Origin: Welwitschia mirabilis
Lineage: Eukaryota > Gnetophyta > Gnetopsida > Welwitschiales
Length of the DNA: 57,737 nucleotides
Direction of reading: 5' to 3'
Assembly (NCBI GenBank): GCA_051453625.1
Contig: JBOZIK010000001.1
Coordinates: 40,365,919 to 40,423,655 of the forward strand
Shown here in pieces: positions 45,236 through 56,590 of this stretch (position 1 is the stretch's first letter; every line of letters begins with the position of its first letter). The notes beneath the pieces were generated by a model. It ran no database searches. It saw nothing but the letters and a program-made list of their open reading frames with translations, and was not told the origin of the DNA. The translations under genes and the position numbers were made by a program.

Positions 45236-46717
45236 TGTTTGCATGCCAAAATTGACATTTTAAGCAAGTATAACTGATTAATTTAGCATAAGGAAGGACA
45301 CTTAATTTATTAATTTATCATAAAATGATGTCTTCTATTATTTTTAAAATAAAATTTAATATTATGTTTTTCTCCATAATAATTGCATGTCTTTAGCCAC
45401 GTTTTAGAACACATGGCAAAAGATGAACATTATTTCCCATAAAGCAATAGTGGCAAGGGAGAAATGAGGTGGTAACACATAGCCATAGCATTGAAAGACA
45501 TGTGGTAGAGGTATGAAAAGTTTACAGTAAGGACATGTGGCAATAGCATTGGTTGGTAGAGGAATCTAACTCCAAAGGACATGTGTTGGACTCATCATGA
45601 TAAAGATACCACTAAATGCTATATGACAATCTATACTAATTGCTACAAGACAACCTTCACCAAATGCTAAGTGATGTAGATTCTACCTAACATTAGAGGA
45701 AAGTATCTTATCTACCTAATGCTACAAGACAACTTATATCAAATGCTACAAGATAACTTACATCAAATGCTACAAGACAGAATTCTATCTACCTAATGCT
45801 AAATAATGAAGATTCTACCTAATGCTATAAGTCAAGAGCTTGTAACCACTACTCTTCTACTTAACACTATAAGACAAAATCTTGTAACCATCCTTCACAT
45901 ACATCTCTTCCTATTAAAGGGCCTTTATCCCTTCATTGTGTTCATCTTTTAGTTGGCAAACTTGGGGAAGACTTGAAGGCTTGGACATTATGATGTTCTA
46001 ATGCTCTTTATTGGTGGCAAAATGCTCAAGTCTAGTTGAGGAGTTCTTCTCCTCCTCCTTCTTTATTAATGTGATGTATTTCTTTTAGTTTTAATAAAGA
46101 ATTGGTTTGCGTCCTTTTATTGTTAATGCATAATTTCAATTGATATTAGCAATGTTTAGGTAGAACTAGTTCTTAAAGTAGGTTTTATTCTTTTATTGTT
46201 AATGTACAGTAAAATGGTATTAGAAATTTTAAATAAAGCTTACTTAATTATCAAGTTTTTTTGAATGTATGAGTTGTCTAAAATTACTTTGTGATTTATA
46301 ATGCCTATTGTTTGAGGATCTTGTGCACTTTGGTTCATACTTTTTGTGCTTATAAATGACTGTGAAGTAGCGAGAGGATTTGATAACTCACCAACATCAT
46401 GTGGTGGATGATATTATGCCTCCATGTCGATCCTTAATAACTTGACGATTTAGTGTATGTTTCAAATATAAGAATGATTAGAGAAAAGAAAGAGAGACGG
46501 ATGAATCATTGGATCTTTAGAGCATTTCTATTCCCTTGCATTACTAATTAAAGATCATTTTCTTTCTCTCAATTTCGGATTTTCTTTTGTTTGAGGTTTC
46601 ATTACAAGTAGAATAGTCTTGTATTTTTTAATTAATTTTCCTCATACGTCCTTATAGAAGAATGATACTAAGTGTTTCATTTAGTTTAAATCAGGACATT
46701 ATACTACAAGTTAAATA
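45236..46717 (+). repeat. 3' LTR of element C
   Basis: Starts TGTTTGCATGCCAAAATTGA and parallels the 5' LTR to CTACAAGTTAAATA. It carries its own version of the U3 minisatellite (about 45600-45890). Confidence 0.85.
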
Positions 46718-46779
46718 ATAAACTAAAAATTTAAGATATTATGATAATAAAAATAGCAAAAATTTGATTAAATGAAATA

Positions 46780-47062
46780 ACTATAGACTATATGAATAAA
46801 ACTACATAGTTCTGTAGACATAGTAAGACTATTTTATAGATAGAAATAAACAAAATATTCTGAGCTCAAAAAACATTATAGAATGACATAATGTATAAAA
46901 TATTTCAGTTGTAATTCTAAAATAATTTAAATTGATAATGTAAATCACTTTGCAAATGAGTTGGATTGTTTAACAGACCACTAAAACAATTTTGTAGATA
47001 GATTGGAATAGTTCTACAGACAAACTGTAATAGTTTTGCAGATAGATTAGAATAGTACAATA
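46780..47062. repeat. 22-bp minisatellite, old
   Basis: Clearest at 46990-47055: three units like TTTTGTAGATAGATTGGAATAG in series, with looser copies at 46805-46850. The TTTTGTAGAYA core recurs in the 28-bp minisatellite at 51.1-51.65 kb. Confidence 0.7.
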
Positions 47063-47603
47063 TTATTCAATGGGTGAAGAGAGACTAATTAGTAAGTAAA
47101 ATGTAGCTATTTTGACAGATTGAATGACTAAATAAATCCTATAAAGTAGATTTAATAAATTAAATAGAATTATTTAGAAGATAAAATGATGAGTATTAAT
47201 ACGCAGAACCTTCAAAATGATGATGAAATATTTTTAAAGATCTAAATCATATATTTGATTAATAAAATCATTAAGAAAAGATTGAAAATGTATCAGATAT
47301 GCCAAGAAAGGAAGAAATGGTGATTTAGACTTATAGAAAGTGGACTTACAAGATACAAGCTACTTTGAGCTTGATATCCAAGGAAACTCTTGGCTTCTAA
47401 ACTTACAATGATGGCTAAACTTGATTCCCGGCTGAAAAGGAACTTACTAACGACTAGTAGACTTGCTTCCTTCCAACAATTGAATGCTTTCCTCAAGTTA
47501 ACATTGCTCAAGCATTAGGGATGAATTTATAATGGGACGAAGAGGTTGAGAGATTGTGAAAAGGGTGGAATATGTGAGGATTTATGTAAAATTATAAAAT
47601 CCC
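47063..47603. other. unassigned AT-rich spacer
   Basis: No element domain recognised. The minus-strand frame 47293-47511 has no family motif. Confidence 0.5.
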
Positions 47604-47920
47604 AATGTTGAAAATCTTTATAAACTTGATGCTTTGATACCAAAATGTAATATCCTAAAAGTTCTATAGTTGAAAAATCTTCAAATTTTACGCTCTGATA
47701 CCAAAATGAAACAACCCAAAAGTTCCCAAAGTTTCACAATTGCAAAACATCAAAACTTAATGCTCTGATGCTCCAATACCAAATGTAATAACCCAAAAGT
47801 TCTATGATTGAAAATCTTCATAAACTTGAAGCTATAATACCAAAATGTAATGCTTCAAAATCTGATAGTTAAAAAATCCGAACTTGCTCTTGTATCCAAA
47901 TTATAAAACTTCTCTATATA
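47604..47920 (-). repeat. tandem array derived from a retroelement primer-binding site
   Basis: Four to five tandem units of 54-70 bp each start with GCTCTGATACCAAAATGTAA or a variant (47631, 47692, 47762, 47831, 47885), followed by AACCCAAAAGTTCTATAGTT-like text. On the minus strand each reads TTGGTATCAGAGC, the iMet primer-binding site beside an LTR end (TTACATT). The unit is thus an LTR-end/primer-site junction multiplied in tandem. Confidence 0.8.
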
Positions 47921-48039
47921 ATTAAATTTAAAGCTAAAGACTTAATATTAGTCTAATAAAATTATATAAAATGCAATTTAAATTAATCAATAAATAAAAT
48001 TACTTAATTTATTTAGTCTGTTTTATGTTATTCATTCAT

Positions 48040-48385
48040 CAAATGGCAATAGTAACTAAAAATGTTTAAAAATGATAAACTAGAATGTGATTTTTATTAG
48101 AAATACCCCATTTGTACCCTAAAGGGCGCAGATTAAGCTTAAATCCATGAAATTATGTTTAGGAAGTTATATTCAAGCCCTTTTTACAATTTTTAAAAAA
48201 TAAGAATTCGAACCAGTAAACAAAAACATTAGAAAATGATAAAAAAACTACATTTTTTACTGGAAACACCTAGGTTTTACCCTAAAGGATATGGATTAAT
48301 CTTATTTTTATAAAAAATAATATTTAAAAGTTACATTTTGAGACCTTTAAACTTTTATCAAACAAAAAGATAGTTACTAATTCTG
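48040..48385. repeat. tandem duplication of about 165 bp
   Basis: Two diverged copies, each with AAAATGATAAA, then TTTTTA(T/C)T(A/G)GAAA(T/C)ACC, CCTAAAGG and GGATTAA-type text (about 48040-48215 and 48216-48385). Confidence 0.7.
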
Positions 48386-48389
48386 ATAA

Positions 48390-49410
48390 GGAGAAGAATA
48401 CATTTCTTGATCGGATGATGCATAAGAGAAACAAAAACAATAAGATGAAAAGGTATAAAGGAGAGGAAGATAATATGCAAACAAGATCACATTGCAGAAG
48501 GTAATCGCATCTGAGATTTTATGGAGAAGGTGCATAAGTAAAAATGCAATAAAAGCGGCTGAGAGAAATATGAAGATCAGCGAGAAATTTAACCATGTGA
48601 AAGGGAGAAAAAGGATAGATACAGACTTGTAAGGAAATCAATCATGTGTTGCTAAAATTCATTATAATATGTGGCAGTTACATTTTAAATGAACCATTTC
48701 TTTTATTTAACCAGTGCCTTCTTAATGTAATGGTAATTGTAGAAAGAAAGGTCGTCGTTATGATTCTATAACCCCTTTTTTCCCCTTTATATCATTTATT
48801 TAGGATGAAGATATACTACATTTGCCAAATTTAATAAATGGACATAATTTTACACTTTTATTAAACTTGACTACACATTAAATAACTTCACCATTATTAG
48901 GAACATACTTGTACACATATCCATAACACTTCTTATAATAAATTTGAGAGACTCATTATTAGAGATAAATAATATTATCATAATAATAGTACATGAAAAT
49001 TATACATAAATAAGTATACTTTAATTAAAGAAAAATGTATTCTTATATCACTAGGACCCACTACATGAGGGTTACAAGAACATAACTCAATTACATCTTT
49101 TCTTTAAATGAAAAGTTACAAGAAATCCTATCAATCTTAATAATATTGAAATATTCTTAGAACATGAAAACACATAGAAAACACTAGTATTAACTCCTCT
49201 CCACCTTGCTCCTTAAGAGATAACCTGTAGTATAAACATGACATGGTATGAAAACTGTACCTCCATAATTCCCAGTATGGTCCATGGCAAGGTTTAAGAT
49301 AAGGGTTTTTGAGAACAGGAAGGAATTCACAAAATATCAATTAACCAAAACATCAAATCAAAACAAAAGTTGAAGTAAAATGTCTAAATCTGATGAAGTT
49401 CAAAGAACAT
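48390..49410. other. unassigned AT-rich region
   Basis: No gene or element domain seen. The minus-strand frame 49137-49340 shows no known motif. Confidence 0.5.
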
Positions 49411-49414
49411 TATG

Positions 49415-49605
49415 CCCTATCAGAGGGATATCAATTACCCATTGTCTGCTGGATCATTCCTATGGCCAATAGGAGCCCCTCAGGTTAGATAACCCCCTGA
49501 AGCCATATGTATTATGCAATAGCTAGATGGATAACCACCCAAACACTGACAATCACTCGTATGGCCAGTAGGAGCCCTTCAGGTGGCCCAGCCTCTGAAT
49601 TTGCA
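49415..49605. repeat. LTR-like duplicated GC-richer module
   Basis: Two copies, about 115 bp apart, of TATGGCCAATAGGAGCCCCT followed by CAGGTTAGATAACCCCCTGAA (the second diverged). This motif type is common in plant gypsy LTRs, so the area is probably a decayed LTR; edges were not found. Confidence 0.5.
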
Positions 49606-50021
49606 TGATTTGATCAAAATAAGCTTTAAACATCAAAGATGAATCATAGAGAGGATATGCATAAGAAAAGATTTACTTTAAAGAAGTGAAGGATGCAGGA
49701 TTCAATTAGAATATACAAGAAACAAATGTAATTGCATGAACCAAACAAGAGATTAATGAAAACCATAGAACCATATAAAGATATTAGAGAAGGATCATGA
49801 AACCATACAAAAAATTAAAGTAAGCCATAAAACTATACTAATTTTGAAGAAGAAAAATAAAGATCTTATAAAGGTTGCAAGTCTTCAAGGCTTTTCTAGG
49901 CTCTAAGACTCAGTAGCAAAGGGTTCTCCAAAAATGAAAGTAAGGGAAAAGGAGGAGGGTCCTATTTATAATTAAGGTTTGGAGAAATGTGAAGAGTCAC
50001 AAGAATATGAGGAAAAAATAA

Positions 50022-50136
50022 AAGTTGGTAAAGATTCAATGGATTTGAAGACAAAACATCATGAATGGGGTCAGCTGAAGTGGCGAAAGTTGGTGAAGAT
50101 TCTATGCATGTAAAGATAAAACATCATGAATGAGGG
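50022..50136. repeat. 66-bp tandem repeat before the gap
   Basis: Two copies of GTTGGTAAAGATTCAATGGA followed by a segment ending AAACATCATGAATG. The array runs toward the 539-N gap, which may hide more copies. Confidence 0.8.
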
Positions 50137-50156
50137 TAGTTACATAGTGGGGATTT

Positions 50157-50695
50157 NNNNNNNNNNNNNNNNNNNNNNNNNNNNNNNNNNNNNNNNNNNN
50201 NNNNNNNNNNNNNNNNNNNNNNNNNNNNNNNNNNNNNNNNNNNNNNNNNNNNNNNNNNNNNNNNNNNNNNNNNNNNNNNNNNNNNNNNNNNNNNNNNNNN
50301 NNNNNNNNNNNNNNNNNNNNNNNNNNNNNNNNNNNNNNNNNNNNNNNNNNNNNNNNNNNNNNNNNNNNNNNNNNNNNNNNNNNNNNNNNNNNNNNNNNNN
50401 NNNNNNNNNNNNNNNNNNNNNNNNNNNNNNNNNNNNNNNNNNNNNNNNNNNNNNNNNNNNNNNNNNNNNNNNNNNNNNNNNNNNNNNNNNNNNNNNNNNN
50501 NNNNNNNNNNNNNNNNNNNNNNNNNNNNNNNNNNNNNNNNNNNNNNNNNNNNNNNNNNNNNNNNNNNNNNNNNNNNNNNNNNNNNNNNNNNNNNNNNNNN
50601 NNNNNNNNNNNNNNNNNNNNNNNNNNNNNNNNNNNNNNNNNNNNNNNNNNNNNNNNNNNNNNNNNNNNNNNNNNNNNNNNNNNNNNNNNNNNNNN
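50157..50695. other. assembly gap, 539 N
   Basis: Largest N run. The apparent open frames across it are not meaningful. Confidence 1.
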
Positions 50696-51079
50696 TAATG
50701 AGACCTTATTAGTAATTAAAACATTCCATAACATGATAGCAGTTTTGGTAATAAATAAAAATAATAACTCTACACGTTAAGCATCTTTATTTAAAATAAT
50801 TTGACATTTTTGAAAACAAGCAATTAAATGCATAAGTCAAGGCATAAAATAATATTCATAAAACTATTAGAAATAAAGAAAACATTCAAGATTTAGCATG
50901 AATTATTAGCTTTAAAATATTTAATCTTAAGTCTTGATTTCTTTTTTTTTTTTAAAGAGATTTGGGACATGAGAATTTGTTAGGATTAAGCCCTAAAAAA
51001 ATAGGAATAGGTGAACCATGCTTGGATCATGAAAGAGATCGATTTGAACTTTTCTTCCCATTTCTACGGATTGTTTGTG

Positions 51080-51650
51080 AAATTTTTTTGAAGACAAAGT
51101 TTTGAAGACATATTTTTGAAGATAAACTTTTGTAGACTGAGTTTTTTATGGAGATTTTTCTAATCGGAATTCTAGAAATGAGGTTTTATAGATGAAATGT
51201 AGAATTTGTAGGTGAAGTACTAGAGATGGAGTTTTGTAGATGAGGTGCTAGAAATGGAGTTTTGTAGATGAAGTGCTAGAGACAGCGTTTTGAAGACAAA
51301 GTGCTGGAGATAGATTTTTATAGATAGAGTACTAAAGATAGAGTTTTACAGATAAAGTATTGGAGATGGAGTTTTGCAAACGGGGTGCTAGAGATGAACT
51401 TTTGTAGACAAAAATGCTAAAGATAGACTAAAAATTAACTTTTGCAGTTAGGATAGAGTTTTGCAAATAGGACATTGAAAACCAACTAGAAATAGACTTT
51501 TGTAGACAAAGTATTGAAAACAAGCTTTTGCAAAAATATCACTAAAAATAGACTTTTGTAGATAAACCTTTATATTAAAGGTAAACTGAAAACAAACTTT
51601 TAGAGATAGAGCATTAAAGGTAGAGTTTTGTAGATAGACTTTTCTAGACA
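51080..51650. repeat. 28-bp minisatellite
   Basis: Units like GAGTTTTGTAGATGAAGTGC then TAGAGATG repeat with a 28-bp period (six consecutive units of exactly 28 between about 51219 and 51390). More degenerate copies extend on both sides, perhaps 15-20 in all. The period is not a multiple of three and frames across it are chance. Confidence 0.88.
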
Positions 51651-51659
51651 TTATTTATT

Positions 51660-52130
51660 TCATAATCTAGACTTTATTTATGATTTGGGGAATTTTTTTC
51701 TTAATTCAATTAGGTGCTTGATGGATTCCATCATAGTTTGCTCCCTTTTTGCTATAACATGGAGTCACATGATAGTAAAATTTATTCCTTCTTCTGAATT
51801 TTTAATAGGTGGTGCTTCTTTTGGATCAAATGTAATTAAATGTTATTTTCTCTTAGTAATTATGATTTGATTCTTTCTAATTTATGGTTTGCCTAAGATG
51901 ATATCTTAATGGTGTCATTTCATTGAGTAAGTACCTAGTCTTGTTGGTCATGTTTTAAATATTTTGAACATTAGTAACTCTTTCTTGCCTCCTTTCTTAA
52001 AAATTCATGATTCTAAGAAAGGAGAATGTGAAATTTGTGTAATAATACATTAAAAGGAGGATAAAATCTTGACTTAAAATAATTTAAAACAAGGACTTAA
52101 CAGTAATATTTCTTTCTTATAATGTCTAAT
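51660..52130. other. unassigned spacer
   Basis: No domain recognised; possibly the integrase-core side of relic G, too decayed to read. Confidence 0.45.
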
Positions 52131-52139
52131 CCCCATTTT

Positions 52140-54290
52140 TTGAAAATCCATATAAGATCAATTGGGTGTAATTTGTTTTGTGATTGACATAGGATTAGGA
52201 CATGAATTGGACATTTATGACAATTTTTGACATAGTTGACACAGTCTTCTTACAAAGTTGTCCAATAATACTCTGAACGAATGATGTGGAGAGCTAATGA
52301 TTTTGCCTTGTAGTGTATTCCACATAAGCCATGATGGGCTTCTTTTAAGATTACTGATGATTTAAAAGATTTTAGGTAATACAGTAAGATACCATTAAAT
52401 GACCTTTTGAAAAGTTAATATTGGATTAGAGATAATTTTATTGCTTTCATTTGAAAATTTTACTTTGAAAGTCAGTGAACCTATCAGGCAGTGTTTGATC
52501 TATTAAATACTACATCATGGTCTTATGTTAATCATCTAATTGGATTGCATTTTTTATGACCTTTAAACTTTTTCCCTATCCAGTGTCTAAAATTTTAATT
52601 GCTTTTTATTCCTCCAAATAGGACTCATCTATTTTTGACATGTTTACAATCATTTTCATTATCAAATCATGTAGACAATAGTTGACCAAGTTGAATAGAT
52701 TATTTGCTGTTTTGTTGTTTCTTCATGAAGTTGACTCAATCTCATAGCTAGCCAATTGGGATATGCTTTTTTTTGCTTCTTCTAAATAGGTTTGTAGAGT
52801 TTTTGACTTACATTCATATGTTTTGATAACTTGGTTGACCACGAGTTGAGAATCTCCAATGACTTTTAAGTTGTGTAACCTCAACTGAATGGCTATGATC
52901 CCTCTTAATAGTTCTTTGTACTTAGCTATGTTATTTGTGCAAGGAAATTTGAACTTGAATGACATGGGCATGCAAGTTTGATTACTTTGAAAAATAAAAA
53001 TACCCCTTTCAAGCTCCCATTTTGATTTTTGACTTCATTGAAATACATGTAGGTATTTCACTTCTTTCTTCTTTCAAAAGGAATATCCCTTCATTTAGGA
53101 ATTGATCATGGGACATATCACTTTATTCCTCTTTTTGTTGAGGTTTGCTAGTTGTTCTATGATGCATCTCCCTTTAACTAATTTCTATGATTGAAATTCT
53201 AAATTAGACTAAGCTAAGAGTGAAACACATTTTCTTAATCTAGTGCTTTTAATTGAAAATTCAAGTATTTATTTTAGTATATTTTGGTAGTTAATCACTA
53301 TTTTCTTTCCTTTGATCATGTAATGCCTAAATTTATATGAGGCTAATAGTAGGATTAGACATGTTTTTTTAATATCAAAGTAATTCTTTTCATACTAATA
53401 TAACATTTAACTTATGTAGTAGATCGACTTATCTTTGTGATCTTTGTATCATTAAAAAATCATGGCACTTATTGCATGTTGAGTGTGGGTCAAGTACAAG
53501 TAGAATGGGTAATTTAGATTTAGTGGGCTTAATATTAATTAAGTTATTAAATAGTTTTTAATCCTTCTAAATACTTCTTGGTATTTCTCATCCCAATTAG
53601 AGGTTATCTCTTTTTCTTAATAGATGCATGAATAGTTTGCACCTATTGGTTAATGTTGAGATAAAATGTCTTATTGATTGTAACCTATCTTGTAGTCCTT
53701 TTAATTCTTTTAAGTTTTTGGATGGAGGAATTTTTGTTATTGCTTTAACTTTTTTAGTATCTATCTCTATCCCCCTCTTTAATACCATGAATCCTAGTAA
53801 TTTTCCTGATTAGACTCCTAAAATGCATTTCTAGGGATTTAACTCTAGGTTGTATTTCTGAGCTATTTAAAATAACCTTTGTAAGTCTTAAGGATGTTGT
53901 TTGGCTTGTTATGATTTTACAACTATATCATAGACATAGCCTTCGACTGACTTGTGAATCAATTTGTATAAGATATAAGTCATGGCTCATTGATAAGTTA
54001 CACCAGCGTTCTATAGTTCAAATGTCAATAAACGATCCCCATGGAGTTATGAAGGTGGTTTTGTGTTGATATTAGGGATTGATAAAGATTTGATTATAGC
54101 CCTAATACGCATCCTAAAAGATAATAATTCATACCTAGTTGTATGATCTACCAAAGTATTAATGTTCGATAGGTCCTTAAGGATGACTTTGTTCAAATCT
54201 TGAAACTCTATACATATTTTAGTCCTTCCATTCTTCTTCACAACTATAACCATGTTTGAAACCCAATCAAAGTAATTAATAGGTTTGATA
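52140..54290 (-). pseudogene. Tat-like gypsy pol relic G (RT, second RNase H, integrase zinc domain)
   Basis: RT N-part at 54253-54047: VVKKNGRTKICIEFQDLNK (consensus VKKKNGxxRxCxDFRDLN). RT middle: NAGVTYQ, then GYVYDIVVKS, where the catalytic YVDD is YVYD (53927-53938), so the enzyme is dead. RT end at 53788-53597: GIEIDTKKVKAITKIPPSKN and LKELKGLQDRLQSIRHFIS. Second RNase H at 53030-52723: SFKFKFPCTNNIAKYKELL and VIGDSQLVVNQV; the Glu of AEYEA is Lys (two G-to-A changes). Integrase zinc region at about 52400-52190: SFVQSIIGQLCKKTV and the CxxC-like VINVQF region. Normal Tat-lineage order, many stops. Confidence 0.9.
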
Positions 54291-54299
54291 AACTCAATG

Positions 54300-56340
54300 T
54301 TGAATATTTTCTTTGACTGCTAAGGCAATTTTTGAGTTCAAATTTTGAGTCTTTTGTTTGACTGGAGTTATTTCTAAGTTAGTTACAATGTTGTGCATGA
54401 CTATAAATTTACTTATGCCAAGAATGTCTTTATATTTTCATGAAAAAAATATTCCATTCTTCAAGGGAATCTATTGTAGTTCATCCTTCAAGTTTATTGA
54501 TAAATCTTGGTTGATTTTCAGTGTTTGATCTTTGTCTTAGGGATTAATACAAAAATCATAAGTTTCTATGTTTTGAAAGGTGGATAGGAATGTTTCAGTT
54601 TTTTGGCATTTTAGCTCTTCATAAATAAATTAATCTTCACAGTCTTGATTTAGATTATTTTCTAAGGTAGAATGGAAATGGTTGAAAGTATGGTTTAGGT
54701 GCCTTAGATTGTGGCCATTTTAAATGAATTTTAATGAAGCTACAATCTTCTTTGATTGTTGGGACATTGCTCTCTTTTCCCTTTTTCTTTTCTACAATGA
54801 AAGTTACTTCTTTTTATTTTTGGTATATCTCAAAATATGATTTATCTATGAAATGTAGATATATAAGGTAAAAGAATTAATTCTAATTCTTAGCACATTT
54901 TTCTTAGTCAACTATGTCAAGATATTAACACCATATATTGACCTACCTTTTTATTATTTTTTTTGTCATTATTAGAGTTTTAAATCAATAAAGAAAGGGG
55001 AAGGAACTTCATATTACTGAATTGCAATGTTTCTATTCTCGACGAAGATCATAGTTTGAGAGAGATTGTGAGTACAAAGGGTTTTTTTCCAATAGGTTTT
55101 AGTGCAATAATTTTTCATTTTAGTGAAGAGCATTTGTGTGAGGGGTCAGGGTGTGCAAGGAAGGAGGTCAAGGAAGGGAACCATGAAGAAGAGTTATTTA
55201 ATTTCTGAATTAGGTTTCTTTTGTGTTTTTTTGGGTTTGTCTTTTCTTTAGCTTGATTTGTAGGTTTGATTTTATTTAATGTAGTTGGAGTAATTTTTCA
55301 AAGAAAATGGTGTCAGAAGGTTTTACTAGCTTTACAACATAGCAAACCTTATTCTAAAATTTATTCAAAAGAAAGAGGAGAGGAAGATGTAACTCCAAAG
55401 GAAAAGTTCCCCAGCTCTTTATCTTTGTACATACTAGTTATGAGAGAAGCATCAAATAGCTCAAATTACATCGAGGTCATAGAATTTCAAGTCATTCTAT
55501 GATCAGATTAGTAGGCAAGAGGATTCTGAGGTAAAAGAGTAAAGGGGTAGATTCTGAGAATATTGAACTACATTTAGGATCTAGATCTTCAAAGAAGTGC
55601 AAGATTTAAAAAGATGAAGAGGAATTAAAATGTTCCACATCAAAAAAGTGGAGCCAAATATTTATGAGAAAAGATGTTAAGAACATGAACCTTATTGAGG
55701 TATTGAAGCAAAAGTCATCTTAGAAAGAAGGGCTAGTTTAAAATAATTTACTGGTTTTGTTTTTTGCATGTGTAATCATTGTATACTTTTCTAGTTTCAG
55801 ATATGGTGCGATCTTTTTCATAGAGGATAGGGCTGATGAAATTCATCTAAGGTGGTAAATATATTTTAGTTTTCATCAACTGTTTGAGGAAAATTTTTGG
55901 TTTGACAAATGGTGAACAACATATTAGAAGCAAGAGAGTGAGTCAATCAGAAAAAGACTAGGCTTTTACATATTTGGGGGTTAAATTGAAACTAGAGTCT
56001 AATTTCCTCACTTTTGTTAACTCTTTTTGTTTGAGAGTAATGCCTAATGATCACACTGATTCTTCAGGGGTCCCAGTTTAGGTTTTAAGAATCTGTATTC
56101 TATGTTTGAAGTAAGGACAACCTTTAAATGGTGGTCTTGAATGAGGGCAAGGATGTTTTAGAAAATACGACATTTTAAGAGAAGCTAAGAATATACTTTC
56201 CTCTTTAGTTTTAATTTGAATTACCTCCTCTTAATTGGTATTTATAAATCATTATCCTTAGGTGATTATAGGATCAAGATTATTCTAGCAAGATATTTGT
56301 CTAGAGGTTAAAGAGGGAGAGAGCTCCATTGAGATTAATG
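54300..56340. other. unassigned AT-rich region
   Basis: Possibly the gag/protease side of relic G at its left end, but I recognise no domain. The plus-strand frame 55266-55502 has no family motif. Confidence 0.5.
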
Positions 56341-56347
56341 ATAGATC

Positions 56348-56576
56348 TGTTGGGTTTTAATTTTATTTTAAGCAGTGATTAGATTAGATCCACATGTGAT
56401 GGAATGTGGTTTCTTAAAGTTTGGATTTAGTTAATGCTAAATATGGCACATGTTATTATATAAATTAGTTCAATTTTAATAAAATTTTTGAGTTAATTCC
56501 ATTGAATATTATTCTTACTCCCTAGGACTTCTCCCAGTTTTGAAGCTCGACTACACATGAGGGTTTAAAATACACA
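56348..56576 (+). repeat. 5' LTR of element H
   Basis: Begins TGTTGGGTTTTAATTTTATT and ends TTTAAAATACACA, directly before an iMet primer site. The length of about 229 bp is inferred from the TG...CA ends; no partner LTR is in the window to confirm it. Confidence 0.6.
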
Positions 56577-56578
56577 AA

Positions 56579-56590
56579 TGGTATCAAAGC
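56579..56590 (+). other. primer-binding site of element H (tRNA-iMet type)
   Basis: TGGTATCAAAGC, one G-to-A change from TGGTATCAGAGC, two bases after the LTR end. Confidence 0.8.

Larger units (their letters stand above)
40111..46717 (+). mobile_element. gypsy-type element C, non-autonomous, LTR pair complete
   Basis: LTRs at 40111-41567 and 45236-46717 share near-identical stretches over their length (about nine differences in the first 145 bp by eye). A tRNA-Asp-type primer site follows the first; GTTACGGGATG precedes the second in the polypurine position, aligned with the tract of element B. The internal region is only about 3.7 kb and shows no protease, RT, RNase H or integrase. Its 3' non-coding part matches element B, so it is a pol-less relative that would need enzymes in trans. 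No target duplication is evident. Confidence 0.85.

Noticed and set aside
50102-50734. Frames of 190-210 codons on both strands
   Set aside because: Almost entirely N (50157-50695).
47604-51650. CRISPR-like direct repeats
   Set aside because: Spacing is irregular, there are no unique spacers of fixed length, and the context is plant retroelement DNA; these are tandem repeats.
51448-51651. Minus-strand frame with repeated KVYLQ/KSLF-like text
   Set aside because: Made by the 28-bp minisatellite, whose period is not a multiple of three.
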